Shown here in pieces: positions 1 to 8,142 of a stretch of 64,000 nt of DNA. The notes beneath the pieces were generated by a model that was not told the DNA's origin, did not search any database, and worked only from the letters and a program-made list of their open reading frames with translations. Made by a program: the position numbers and the translations under genes. The stretch lies in the NCBI GenBank assembly GCA_001803235.1, contig MHBL01000433.1:28594-92593 (forward strand), in the 5' to 3' direction. This stretch comes from Lentisphaerae bacterium RIFOXYA12_64_32 (lineage in GTDB: Bacteria > Verrucomicrobiota > Lentisphaeria > Oligosphaerales > YB12-FULL-65-16). Position 1 is the stretch's first letter; every line of letters starts with the position of its first letter.

Positions 1-256
1 GCTGCTCCCATGCGCACGCCTGCCCCAGCTTGAACGCCAACGGTCCCAGCACGTAGCCCTGGCGCCGCGAAGACTGACGCAACAGTCCCGCCGCCAGCAG
101 GTCGCGCATGATGCGCACCGTGGTGGCCGGGTTGATGTCGCACGCCGCCGCGATCTCGCCGGGCAGCACCGGCCCCGGTGCGGCGTTCGCCACGTGCTCC
201 AGGATCGATGTCGCTTTGACCAAGACTTTGATGGATGGCATTGTCAGTAACTTCAT
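1..256 (-). CDS. IclR-family transcriptional regulator, N-terminal part (cut by window edge)
   Basis: The reverse complement encodes about 85 residues beginning MKLLTMPSIKVLVKATSILE and running off the left edge. The segment is a winged helix-turn-helix of the IclR type: a first helix, then PGEIAAACDINPATTVRIMRDLLAAGLL as the helix-turn-helix, then the wing GYVLGPLAFKLG. Family members bind a small effector through a C-terminal domain that lies outside this window, and often control sugar or aromatic-acid catabolism. The upstream direct repeat of TATTGTGAA is a plausible autoregulatory operator. The target genes cannot be seen. The family call is firm; the ligand is unknown. Confidence 0.8.
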   Translation of the reverse strand, partial: MKLLTMPSIKVLVKATSILEHVANAAPGPVLPGEIAAACDINPATTVRIMRDLLAAGLLRQSSRRQGYVLGPLAFKLGQACAWEQ

Positions 257-285
257 ATTGTGAATCACTAGAAATGTATTGTGAA
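256..285. promoter_or_regulatory. Direct repeat TATTGTGAA spaced by two helical turns (candidate IclR operator)
   Basis: TATTGTGAA occurs at 256-264 and 277-285, exactly 21 bp apart, beside the IclR start codon. The tract is AT-rich within a GC-rich region. The first copy overlaps a small inverted repeat, TTCA-N5-TGAA. Spacing on one helix face suggests a protein-binding site; autoregulation by the adjacent IclR gene is an inference. Confidence 0.45.
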
Positions 286-415
286 GTAAGAGTAACACGC
301 CGGGGCTGATAAGTCAAGCGGCATTCGCCCGGTGGAGTAGGGCGCGCTCGGCATCGAGCGCATCTGCACGCTGCAGGCGATCCGTCAGAAGCGGGCGACT
401 TTTCCGTGCCGTCAC

Positions 416-817
416 TCAGCGTGTCGGGGCGGCGGTCGCGCCGGACCGCTGCCGCATGACCGTCGGGCGTGGCGGCTGGCAGGCGGGGGTGAATTCGCGG
501 CGGTATTCGAGGGGCGAGAGGCAGTAGGTCTGCTTGAACAGCCGGGAGAAGTAGAACTCGCTGTGGAAGCCCGTCTGTCCAGAGATCTGGCGGACCAGGT
601 CGTGGGTCTCGACGAGCCGTTCCGCGGCCAGGCGCAGGCGGCGCTGGATGAGGTACTGCTGCGGCGAGAGCCCCGCGATCTGCCGGAAGAGGCGGCGGAA
701 GTGGGTGAGCGACACGCCCAGGCGCCCGGCTTCCGAGGCCAGGTCCCACGCACGCTCCGGAACCGCGCGATCGAGATCTATGGCGACCGCGCCACCGCGC
801 TGTTCGACCAGCAACAA
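416..817 (-). CDS. AraC-family DNA-binding domain, N-terminally truncated
   Basis: The 133-residue ORF holds essentially only the AraC/XylS double helix-turn-helix. The first helix-turn-helix is LGVSLTHFRRLFRQIAGLSPQQYL, and the second is VRQISGQTGFHSEFYFSRLFKQTYCLSPLEYRRE. A usual AraC regulator has about 280 residues with an N-terminal cupin sensor, which is missing here. An in-frame TAG lies just upstream of the TTG start, inside a dispersed repeat (822-848) found again near 26.7 kb. The gene therefore looks cut by a repeat insertion or rearrangement. It is divergent from the GH42 gene, so it may once have regulated it. A functional stand-alone DNA-binding domain cannot be excluded. Confidence 0.65.
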   Translation of the reverse strand: MLLVEQRGGAVAIDLDRAVPERAWDLASEAGRLGVSLTHFRRLFRQIAGLSPQQYLIQRRLRLAAERLVETHDLVRQISGQTGFHSEFYFSRLFKQTYCLSPLEYRREFTPACQPPRPTVMRQRSGATAAPTR

Positions 818-821
818 CTCC

Positions 822-848
822 TATCTCCACCCGCCACTGACGCATTAC
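822..848. repeat. Dispersed repeat TATCTCCACCCGCCACTGACGCATTAC
   Basis: These 27 bp match exactly, in inverse orientation, 26701-26727. The 21-bp core recurs at 26837-26857, and a degenerate copy lies near 44480. The copy sits at the broken 5' end of the AraC gene. Confidence 0.7.
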
Positions 849-960
849 GACTCGTTGCTGCCCTTTGCGTGCAGCCTGGCCGTGCGGTGCTATCTTCCCT
901 CCTGTCCGTTCGCGCCCAAGGTCTGTCAGCGGGGCGCGTCACATTCAGCAGGGGAGCGAC

Positions 961-3078
961 ATGAAAAGAATCAGTGACCGGCTGCGGTTCGGCGTGAGTT
1001 ACTGCCCGTACGCCAAGAGCGGTGACGTGGACATGGCGGTATGGGACCGCGACTTCCGCACCATGAAGGAACTGAACTTCAATGCGGTGCGGGCCTTTGT
1101 CGCCTGGGACCGCATCGAGCGCGAAGAGGGGCAGTGCGATTTCGGCAAGACCGACCGTCTGTTCGAACTGGCGAAGACGTACCAGATGGAGGTCATCCTG
1201 AACGTCGGCGGCGTCTTCTCCTGCTACGGGGGCGTCTACCCGCCGCGCTGGCTGATCCGCGACTATCACTGCCAGGAAATGGTGGAGAACCCGCGCGTTG
1301 TGGAGCGATCGTTCGGGCCGTTCCGCACCCTCTGCATGGACGATCCGGTGTACCAGGGGAAGGCGGCGGCGTTCACGGTCCGGATGATCCAGCGCTACGC
1401 CGATGTCCCCGAACTGTTCGGCTGGAATGTCTGGAACGAAGCGTTCATCCGCGCCTACTGCTACTGCCCGATCACGCTGGCGAAGTTCCGGGACTGGCTC
1501 AAGGCGAAGTACCGGGACGACCTGGGCCGGCTCAACGCGCTTTGGGGTACGGAGTTCCCGGTGGACTACAAGACCTGGGATGAGATCGAGCCCGGTCTGG
1601 GCACCGGGTTCTTCAGCAGCGGCTATGTCGCGCGGCTGGACTGGCTGGCGTTCAACCAGGCGCAGGTGGCGTCGTGGATCAGCGGGGTCAACCGTCTGGT
1701 GCGCGAGCATGACCGGCGCCAGCGTCCGACGACCAGCAACGTGGTTCTCACCGCGGTCGTGGGCAACGGGCACAATCACCCGGACATCTGGAGCCAGTCC
1801 CGCGACTTGAGCATCACGGGCATTTCCGCTTACACCACCGTGGGCAACGCGGCGCAGATCTCGTCCGGCTGGGCCAGTGTGCGCGGCAGTTCCAGCGATC
1901 CGGGCGGCGGTTTCTGGGTTCTGGAGACCGAGGCGGGGCAGGTGGCAAACCCGAATGTGCCCCCCGAAGTGGTCGATGGCCCGCGCCGCGAAACGATGCA
2001 CTGGCTGTCCGTGCTGCACGGCGCCAAAACTATCCTGCTGTGGAAGTTCGGTGGCCGGGTCACGGACAATCAGACCGAGATCTTCAACCTCACCGCGTGG
2101 GATGGCAGCGTTACGGAACGGGCCCGGCGCAACGCGCAGTTTGCCCGGACGTTCCGCGACCACGAAGACCTGTTCCTCGACACGCGGTACCAGGCCCGGG
2201 CGGCTGTCCTGTACTCGACCCGCAATGCACTCTTTGCGCAGGTGCACAGCAGCCACGAGAGCTGGCGCCAGCACAACTACGGCGCCTGGCGGGTCCTGCG
2301 CGACCTCTACATCCCGGGCGATTTCGTCAGCGATGTCCAGGTCCAGGTGGACGAGGGAAGGCTGTCGGCCTATGACCTGCTGATCCTGCCGGCGACGTAC
2401 AGCATGGACGCGGGACTGGCCGCGCGCCTGACCGATTTCGTCCGGAACGGCGGCACCCTGATCGCCGACCGTTGCACGGCCGTGACCGACGAGAACGGCC
2501 GGATCTTCCCGCAGGCGCCCGGCCACCGACTGGCCGCGGTGTTCGGCGGCTGCATCAACGACTTCCTGCTGAGTGCCAAGGAGGAGCCGGTTCTGTTTGC
2601 CGCCCCCGCCGCGACCCTGACGACCTACGCCAGGTACCACGCGGAGATCGTGCCGGCCGCGGACGCAGCGGTGCTCGGAACGTACGCGAACGGCAAGCCG
2701 GCCGCCATCTCGCACCGGTTCGGGAAAGGCCGCGTGGTGTGGTTCGGGTTCGACGCGTTCAGCGACTACGACAGCCACCCGGCGGCCACGCTGCGGACAC
2801 TCCTGCGACCGGTCCTTGCGTCTGCCGGCATCGAGAGCGATTACGAGGTCGGCGGGACCGCGACCGATCTGGAGCTCGGCGCACTGACCGGCGCGGATGG
2901 CGCGAAGGTCCATTTCCTGCTCAACCCGACGAACCAGAAGCAGGATTTCACGCTGCGGATCAAGTCCGCGCAAGGCCGGCAACTCCGCGACCTGCTCGGC
3001 GATTTCGTCTTCGACGGCGGCAAGACCGACGGGGTCGGAATCACGTTGGCCCCCTGGCAGACCCGGATCCTGTCGTGA
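961..3078 (+). CDS. Glycoside hydrolase family 42-like beta-galactosidase
   Basis: The 705-residue protein starts at ATG 961, preceded by AGGGGAGCGAC, so the ORF-track start is 32 codons too early. It shows a GH42 TIM barrel: GVSYCPYAKSG near the N-terminus, the acid/base region GWNVWNEAFIRAYCYCP (glutamate of WNE), and a nucleophile candidate in WVLETEAGQV. A Rossmann-like trimerisation domain (DLLILPATYSMDAGLAARLTDFVRNGGTL) and a small C-terminal beta domain follow. Length matches the family. No signal peptide is evident, so hydrolysis of imported galactosides or related beta-glycosides in the cytoplasm is likely. The substrate cannot be read from the sequence. The neighbouring AraC remnant faces away from it. 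Confidence 0.85.
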   Translation: MKRISDRLRFGVSYCPYAKSGDVDMAVWDRDFRTMKELNFNAVRAFVAWDRIEREEGQCDFGKTDRLFELAKTYQMEVILNVGGVFSCYGGVYPPRWLIRDYHCQEMVENPRVVERSFGPFRTLCMDDPVYQGKAAAFTVRMIQRYADVPELFGWNVWNEAFIRAYCYCPITLAKFRDWLKAKYRDDLGRLNALWGTEFPVDYKTWDEIEPGLGTGFFSSGYVARLDWLAFNQAQVASWISGVNRLVREHDRRQRPTTSNVVLTAVVGNGHNHPDIWSQSRDLSITGISAYTTVGNAAQISSGWASVRGSSSDPGGGFWVLETEAGQVANPNVPPEVVDGPRRETMHWLSVLHGAKTILLWKFGGRVTDNQTEIFNLTAWDGSVTERARRNAQFARTFRDHEDLFLDTRYQARAAVLYSTRNALFAQVHSSHESWRQHNYGAWRVLRDLYIPGDFVSDVQVQVDEGRLSAYDLLILPATYSMDAGLAARLTDFVRNGGTLIADRCTAVTDENGRIFPQAPGHRLAAVFGGCINDFLLSAKEEPVLFAAPAATLTTYARYHAEIVPAADAAVLGTYANGKPAAISHRFGKGRVVWFGFDAFSDYDSHPAATLRTLLRPVLASAGIESDYEVGGTATDLELGALTGADGAKVHFLLNPTNQKQDFTLRIKSAQGRQLRDLLGDFVFDGGKTDGVGITLAPWQTRILS

Positions 3079-3085
3079 GCCAGAC

Positions 3086-3117
3086 CTCACCTTATGTTGC
3101 GCGCAACATAAGGTGAG
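3086..3117. repeat. Perfect 32-bp palindrome after the GH42 gene
   Basis: CTCACCTTATGTTGC and its complement meet with no loop, 8 bp after the GH42 stop. The inner part GCGCAACATAAG resembles the end of the 13.45-kb repeat (CACGCAACATAAG). It could form a cruciform or an RNA hairpin acting as a terminator, though no T-run follows. Confidence 0.6.
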
Positions 3118-3198
3118 TTCTGGGCCGCATCGCTCACACCGGGCCGCATTCGGTCTGCCCCGCGGAACCCGTTCCCGATGACCTTGGGGGACACCTGT

Positions 3199-6180
3199 TC
3201 AGGGCTTCAGTGCCGAGACGGGTGTGGCGTCGCCGGCCAGAGCCGCGAGCAGGCCGTCGAGTCGCGTGTCGGCGCCGGCGTTCTGGGCCTTGGCCAGCGC
3301 CTGGAGCGCCGCCTCGTTCACCGGATCGACCAGTTCGACGACCCGCCACAGCAGGAGCTGGCGGGGGCCGGGCTTGGTCTTCCTGATGACGGACTGCACG
3401 AAGTCGACGTAGTCCCTGCCGGCGTCAGGCAGGTCCAGGCGGGGGATCTCCTGGTTCCGCTCCAGCTTGGCTTGGAGGAGGAGTGCGTCAGCGTTCCCCG
3501 GATCGGCGACCAAGGCGAATCGCAGCAGGTTCAGTCCACGCTTCTCGGCCGGATCATGACTGAGGAGCGACCCGGCTACGACGACCGCGCCGCCCGCCAG
3601 TCTGGCGCCGATACTTGACCCCTTCGCGGCAGTGGTGCGGGCGCGCGACGTCGTGCCGCTGCGGTTCGCAACCGTGGCCGCATCGGCGATGACGGCCGTG
3701 CTGCCTGACAGTGAGCCGGGATGTTCCGTGCCGATGGTGTGGAACGTGGACGGGGAACTCTGGTTGCGGAAACAGGCGTTCAGCCAGGCAGCGCTGCGGA
3801 CGCTGCTCGACACGCGCACTTCGTCGATCCGGCCGGCGAACCCGTGCTCGCCATTGCGCTCGCCGATGGTGACGACCAGGTCGTTCGTCGTGGCGGTCCA
3901 GGTGCCCTCCACGTCCTGGACATTGACGCCGTCCACGTACAGGCCGATCCGGCTGGTCGTGATTGTGGCGGCGACAAAGTGCCAGTCGCCGTCCCGCAGG
4001 TCCGGGCCGGTGCTGCCGCCCGTGTCGATCTTCGACGTGCCGCGCACGCCCATGCGCAGCCGCCCGGCGGTGAGGATCAAGTCCCAGCCGGTGTAGCCGG
4101 CGTACTTGCCGATGATCGCGTTGTAGGTGGCCGCGCCCTCGGGCTTGATCCAGGCCGAGAGCGTGAACTGCTGCGTGAAGTCGAAGTTGCTCTCCGTGGC
4201 AACCTCCACGACGTCGTCCTCGCCGTCGAACCCATCGGCGCCGCCGACCTTGCCGGCAACGCCCTGAGTCACGCCGTTCTCGGGCGCGCCCGTGTTCCCA
4301 TTGCCGGTGGAGTCGGCGTGACTGCCCGACGCCTCGCCCATGTGCAACACCACGACGTAGTTGCCGTCCCACACGCCGGACGCGTTCGCCATGCCGCCGC
4401 AGGCGGGGTTCCCGTAGTGCATGTCGAGGACCGTGTCGGACGACGCGTGCAGCGTCGTCACCCGCACCCACGCCTGCAGCGCGCCGGTTGTCTTGTCGTA
4501 ACGTTCGACCTCGCAATCCAGGATCGCCGTCTTCCCATGCAGGGTGAAGACGATGTCGCCGCCGTCCGCCTGCGCCTTGGCCCTCAGGCCGGGGTCCGTC
4601 ACGCTGACCAGGACCGGGAAGTCGGTCAAATCCGCCTCGACCGCGCCCGCGGCGATGGTCACCGTTCTTGTGTACTTCCATCTGCCACTGAGGCGCGCCG
4701 CCCGGGATGGTTTCGCCACTGGCGCGATGGGTTCACTGCGGTCCGCTGGAGTTGGCGCGCGACGGACAGCCGCCGCTCGCTCGCCGCCGTCCGCCGATGG
4801 TGGCGGTTTCGGCATGGGGGGTGGTTCCGGCATGGGGCCGGCCTTGGCAGCCGCCTGCGCTCTGCCGATCGCTTCCTTGACCTCACGCAGACGCACGTAC
4901 ACGGCGTCCGGCGTCTGGTCGCCGTGCTCGTCCCGGAAGGCCTCAAGCAGTCGCAGTTGCTCGTCCAGGCTCTGGAGGCCTTTCAGCCGCGCTTCGAGTT
5001 GGCGCCACGCGGTCTCGGCCTGGGCTTGCGGCGATGGCGTGGCAGCCGGGACCGCTTTCGGTGCGGCGGCGCGACGATCCGCAGCCACGGCGGTCACGGG
5101 TTCGGGTGGGGCCTCGGGCACAGACGCGCCGGGATGCAGCCGTCGCCAGAGAAGGAACCCGGGCGCAATGGCGCTCGCGATGATGATGCCGACCACGAGC
5201 GCACGGGTGCCCGCGGACGCCGGCTTGGGCGCCCCGTGCCTTCCCGCCTTGTCCCGCTCCAGTGGGCTGGACAGCGACGCCGCGACCTCCGGCGTCAGGT
5301 GCAGCTTCTTCACTTCCTTCTTCTTGCTCGTGCCGCCGCTGAGGAACCCCTTGAGCCGGCCGGCGACCTCCGCCCAGCTCCCGGGCCGGGCGTCCGGCGA
5401 CTTCTGCAAGAGGCAGCCGACGTAGTCCGAGACCGCTGCGGGGACCGCGGGGTTCCGCTCCCGCACCGGTTGTGCCGGCTCGGACAACTGTCGGGCCATG
5501 ACCGTCTCCGGGTCGTTGCCCGGGAAGGGCGGCTGGCCGCAGAGCATGTGGTACAGGGTGGCCCCGAACGAGTAGATGTCCGCACGGCAGTCCCCGGCGA
5601 CGTGTGTTCCCCGGATGACCTCCGGCGCGCCGTAGAGCGGGGTGAGCATGGCGCCTTTGCCGGCGAACTCGTGCCCGGCGACTTTGGCCAGACCGAAGTC
5701 GGCCAGCTTCGTCATGCCGGCCGAGCTGATCATGATGTTTTCGGGCTTGATGTCGCCGTGGGTCAGGGCCCTGGCCTGCCACCCGTACTGCAGCGCCTGC
5801 GCCACGTCGAGCCCGACGCTCAAGGCCCGGGTTACCTCCATAACCCGCTCGCGGGCAAGGCATTGCTCCAGACTCTCGCCCTCGACGTACTCCATGGAGA
5901 GGAAATAGATGTCGTCCTCGGACACCCCGGCGTCATGGACCTGGATGATGTTCGGGTGGGACAGCGCGGCAGCGGCACGCGCCTCGTTGAAGAAGCGGCA
6001 GACGTATTCCTCGTCACTGGCGAGCGCGGGCGCGAGGACCTTGAGCGCAACCGGACGCATCAGATTCATCTGCGTGGCCAGGTAGACCACGGCCATATTG
6101 CCGCGGCCCAGCTCACGCTCGATGCGGTAGCCGGCGACCAGCGACCCGGGAGTCAGCCCTGCTTCCCCTTGAGATCCCAT
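3199..6180 (-). CDS. Membrane-anchored Ser/Thr protein kinase with DUF2341 and LamG-like ectodomain
   Basis: This is a 993-residue PknB-type kinase. The kinase domain is at about 18-280, with glycine loop GRGNMAVVY, VALKVL lysine, catalytic loop HGDIKPENIM and ADFGLAK. The usual HRD arginine is replaced by glycine. One transmembrane helix (ALVVGIIIASAIAPGFLLW) lies near 327-345. A proline/alanine-rich and coiled stretch leads to a DUF2341 domain (WKYTRTVTI, about 501-600) and a concanavalin/LamG domain (about 610-800, AWIKPEGAATYNAIIG). The C-terminus is probably helical. The layout implies cytoplasmic phosphorylation linked to an external sensor that may bind carbohydrate or protein. RBS GTGGAG precedes the ATG, 19 bp after the small secreted-protein gene, so the two form an operon. 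Confidence 0.88.
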   Translation of the reverse strand: MGSQGEAGLTPGSLVAGYRIERELGRGNMAVVYLATQMNLMRPVALKVLAPALASDEEYVCRFFNEARAAAALSHPNIIQVHDAGVSEDDIYFLSMEYVEGESLEQCLARERVMEVTRALSVGLDVAQALQYGWQARALTHGDIKPENIMISSAGMTKLADFGLAKVAGHEFAGKGAMLTPLYGAPEVIRGTHVAGDCRADIYSFGATLYHMLCGQPPFPGNDPETVMARQLSEPAQPVRERNPAVPAAVSDYVGCLLQKSPDARPGSWAEVAGRLKGFLSGGTSKKKEVKKLHLTPEVAASLSSPLERDKAGRHGAPKPASAGTRALVVGIIIASAIAPGFLLWRRLHPGASVPEAPPEPVTAVAADRRAAAPKAVPAATPSPQAQAETAWRQLEARLKGLQSLDEQLRLLEAFRDEHGDQTPDAVYVRLREVKEAIGRAQAAAKAGPMPEPPPMPKPPPSADGGERAAAVRRAPTPADRSEPIAPVAKPSRAARLSGRWKYTRTVTIAAGAVEADLTDFPVLVSVTDPGLRAKAQADGGDIVFTLHGKTAILDCEVERYDKTTGALQAWVRVTTLHASSDTVLDMHYGNPACGGMANASGVWDGNYVVVLHMGEASGSHADSTGNGNTGAPENGVTQGVAGKVGGADGFDGEDDVVEVATESNFDFTQQFTLSAWIKPEGAATYNAIIGKYAGYTGWDLILTAGRLRMGVRGTSKIDTGGSTGPDLRDGDWHFVAATITTSRIGLYVDGVNVQDVEGTWTATTNDLVVTIGERNGEHGFAGRIDEVRVSSSVRSAAWLNACFRNQSSPSTFHTIGTEHPGSLSGSTAVIADAATVANRSGTTSRARTTAAKGSSIGARLAGGAVVVAGSLLSHDPAEKRGLNLLRFALVADPGNADALLLQAKLERNQEIPRLDLPDAGRDYVDFVQSVIRKTKPGPRQLLLWRVVELVDPVNEAALQALAKAQNAGADTRLDGLLAALAGDATPVSALKP

Positions 6181-6199
6181 GGTTTCTCCACGGCGGCGG

Positions 6200-6424
6200 T
6201 TACTTCCCCGCCTTCTCGATCATGCCCTGAATGGCCTTGTACCTGGAGTCGTCCTTGTCGGTCTCGATCTGGCCGAAGTAGGTCCTGGCCTTGTCCGGTT
6301 TGCCGTAGGCCGTCGAGTCGCGGGGTTGTTGCGGCGCATCCTCGTCCGCCGTGCGTGCGGGTCCAACAGACAGCACCAGCGACAGACACACGACGAGACC
6401 GCCGAACACGGTGGGACGTCTCAT
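6200..6424 (-). CDS. Small secreted protein upstream of the kinase
   Basis: A 74-residue ORF starts at ATG 6424 behind AGGAAGGGG. MRRPTVFGGLVVCLSLVLSVGPARTADED is a clear Sec signal peptide with an ARTA-type cleavage site. The remainder, about 48 residues, is charged (YFGQIETDKDDSRYKAIQGMIEKAGK) and has no domain I recognise. It is the first gene of a two-gene unit with the kinase. A role as ligand or partner of the kinase ectodomain is possible but rests only on adjacency. Confidence 0.6.
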   Translation of the reverse strand: MRRPTVFGGLVVCLSLVLSVGPARTADEDAPQQPRDSTAYGKPDKARTYFGQIETDKDDSRYKAIQGMIEKAGK

Positions 6425-6791
6425 GGGTTTTCCCCTTCCTCCTGCTGCGGGGTGAGCGCCCGTCCTCGGAACCCATTCGCTCACCACTGGTTACAAAGAT
6501 AGTCACCAGCGGGCGGATTTCCAGCCTGTTGCGGTTCGGGGCTACGGCAGACCGCAGGCATACCAGCCTGTCACCGAAGGCCAGGGACAGCCCGAGAGAG
6601 ACGGCGCGACAATTGCCCGGCGGGGCGATTCAGGGTATATTCGGGATAACGGAGGACGGTAATTCAGCACTTTTGCGGATAGCGGGCGATTTTCGCCAGT
6701 TATGCAGACACGGCTGAGCACGGACCCGGTGGCGACACGGCTGCGCAGGGGGGCTTTCTGGTCAAGACTCCCCGAAAACGACTTTTGTGCT
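6425..6791. other. Gap between divergent units, no convincing gene
   Basis: These 367 bases separate the kinase operon from the plus-strand small-gene cluster. The overlapping ORF 6542-6955 on the minus strand has no RBS and no recognisable domain and crosses a better-supported gene. I see no RNA gene here. Confidence 0.5.
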
Positions 6792-6805
6792 GAACAATAT
6801 TGTTC
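6792..6805. promoter_or_regulatory. Perfect palindrome GAACAATATTGTTC before small membrane-protein gene
   Basis: A 14-bp perfect inverted repeat lies 10 bp upstream of the ATG at 6816. It resembles a repressor half-site pair, GAAC-N6-GTTC. The spacing is two bases longer than the Bacillus LexA box, so I do not assign it to LexA. Confidence 0.35.
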
Positions 6806-6815
6806 GGTCGGATAG

Positions 6816-7142
6816 ATGCATTTGGTCCTGACATGTATCACGATCGGCGTAGTAGGAGCCGCATTGCTCTGTGCGGTGTTCTGGCTACGGTATCTGTGGC
6901 TCAGACTACTGCCGATTCCGCCATGCCCGGTGTGCGGTGGCACACGTTTTATCAAAGGCGAGGGCGGTCTGTGGCACGGTGAGGATCCGGCAACGGGAAG
7001 AGAGACGAGCGGCTCTTGGGCCGAGGCCTATTGCGTCGAGTGTAACTCATACCTGAAGCGGATATACGGGAGCCGATTCGTTCCCCCCGAGAATCCGCCC
7101 TGGGAAGTCGATGGTCACCCGGTCTGGAAAGCGCAAGGATAG
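6816..7142 (+). CDS. Small membrane protein with zinc-ribbon motif
   Basis: The 108-residue protein opens with one hydrophobic segment (LVLTCITIGVVGAALLCAVFWL) and continues with CPVCGG and CVEC pairs about 40 residues apart, which could bind one zinc ion. The rest is polar and ends EVDGHPVWKAQG. No RBS of note is visible, but the TM plus paired-cysteine architecture recurs in the next gene, which supports it as real. The function is unknown. It opens a row of five short plus-strand genes. Confidence 0.6.
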   Translation: MHLVLTCITIGVVGAALLCAVFWLRYLWLRLLPIPPCPVCGGTRFIKGEGGLWHGEDPATGRETSGSWAEAYCVECNSYLKRIYGSRFVPPENPPWEVDGHPVWKAQG

Positions 7143-7226
7143 ACCGAACAAGGCGGCCGTAGCGGACGGAGTACCGCCGCTAGGCCGTGACGTTCGTGTG
7201 GATGATCTGAGGTGACAGCAGTGGCC

Positions 7227-7616
7227 ATGGCAATTGCCACGATCGTCGGGGGCCTGGCGGTCCTGTGGGTCGTTAGATCGTTCCGCAGGGCACCGACTCG
7301 ACCAGACCCCTGGGATTCCGAGGTCAGCCGTGACGAGCTTCAGGCGATGGACACGCCGGTTTGTGTCAAGTGCCTTACTCCCGTTGAGGACGCAAACCAG
7401 CACTACTGCCCCAAGTGCGGGAGTGTTACGGGAGAATTCACGCGCTACATACCATTCGTGAACATCCGCTTCAACTACTCAAGCCTGGACACGCTGTGGC
7501 GCAAGGTCCGTGCGAAGGAAACGCCACTTGCAGGCAGAGTAACCGCTGCCATCCTGATCATTGCGCTCCTGGCATGTGGCCTGGGGGTCCTGGCCGGGTG
7601 GCTGATTCTCTACTGA
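7227..7616 (+). CDS. Zinc-ribbon membrane protein
   Basis: About 129 residues, with ATG 7227 placed 11 bases after GAGGTGA; the ORF-track GTG lies inside that motif. An N-terminal TM helix is followed by a CVKC-X12-CPKC zinc ribbon, then TRYIPFVNIRFNYSSLDTLW and a C-terminal TM helix (VTAAILIIALLACGLGVLAGWLIL). This two-helix zinc-ribbon layout with the 'YIPFVNIRF' segment recurs, as I recall, in planctomycete and verrucomicrobial proteins of unknown function. The first gene of the row shares the TM/zinc-ribbon theme, so the two may act together at the membrane. Confidence 0.65.
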   Translation: MAIATIVGGLAVLWVVRSFRRAPTRPDPWDSEVSRDELQAMDTPVCVKCLTPVEDANQHYCPKCGSVTGEFTRYIPFVNIRFNYSSLDTLWRKVRAKETPLAGRVTAAILIIALLACGLGVLAGWLILY

Positions 7617-7695
7617 CAGGGCGATTGGGGCCGAGTGGCTTCTCCGGACGGAAATCCGCCGCAGAGTCCAGCGTTCGGGATGGAGATCGGCAGCG

Positions 7696-8142
7696 ATGTA
7701 TCACTGGTACCTGTTGGTCAAGACAGATCGCGCCCGGACGCGTCGTACCGACGCGCACGCATCGCATTTCGTTGCGTGGGGAGGCCCAGACCCGATGGGC
7801 GACCTCAGTGCGGGCGAGAGATGGACGATGGCCGGCCTGGGGGCCGTCGAGGTCGTCCCCTTCATCGGTTGTCCCGCCGTTGGCCCGTTGCTGTCAGAGC
7901 GCGTGCCGCTCCCCGTCTGGTTCCTTGCGGGAGCCGCCCTGATGGCCTTCGTGTGCTGGCTGCTCAGAAACCAGGTCCCCCAGCTCCCGATCCATGCCGC
8001 CGCCGCGGCCCGGGACGAGGGGGGCGCAGCGAACGTCGGCAGGACCGCCCCCGCGTGTCTCACGCCCACCGAACCATCGCCGCCCACGGCGGCCCCCGCG
8101 AAGCGTGGAGATGCAGCCCCTGACGAAAGGTGCCGCCGATGA
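7696..8142 (+). CDS. Hypothetical membrane protein
   Basis: A 148-residue ORF starts at ATG 7696 with GGAG about 11 bases upstream. It has one weakly hydrophobic stretch (AGLGAVEVVPFIGCPAVGPLL) and one clear TM helix (VWFLAGAALMAFVCWLL), then an alanine/proline-rich tail. I do not recognise a domain. Its TGA overlaps the next ATG (ATGA), which suggests translational coupling and supports both ORFs. Confidence 0.5.
   Translation: MYHWYLLVKTDRARTRRTDAHASHFVAWGGPDPMGDLSAGERWTMAGLGAVEVVPFIGCPAVGPLLSERVPLPVWFLAGAALMAFVCWLLRNQVPQLPIHAAAAARDEGGAANVGRTAPACLTPTEPSPPTAAPAKRGDAAPDERCRR

Noticed and set aside
778-3090. 770-residue minus-strand ORF opposite the GH42 gene
   Set aside because: Antisense shadow; the plus strand shows clear GH42 motifs and an RBS.
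3721-6717. 998-residue plus-strand ORF opposite the kinase
   Set aside because: Antisense shadow with no domains; the minus strand carries the kinase and LamG motifs.
6792-6805. LexA box
   Set aside because: GAAC-N6-GTTC has the wrong spacer for the GAAC-N4-GTTC type and no SOS gene is adjacent.
6542-6955. 137-residue minus-strand ORF
   Set aside because: No RBS, no domain, and it overlaps a better-supported membrane-protein gene.
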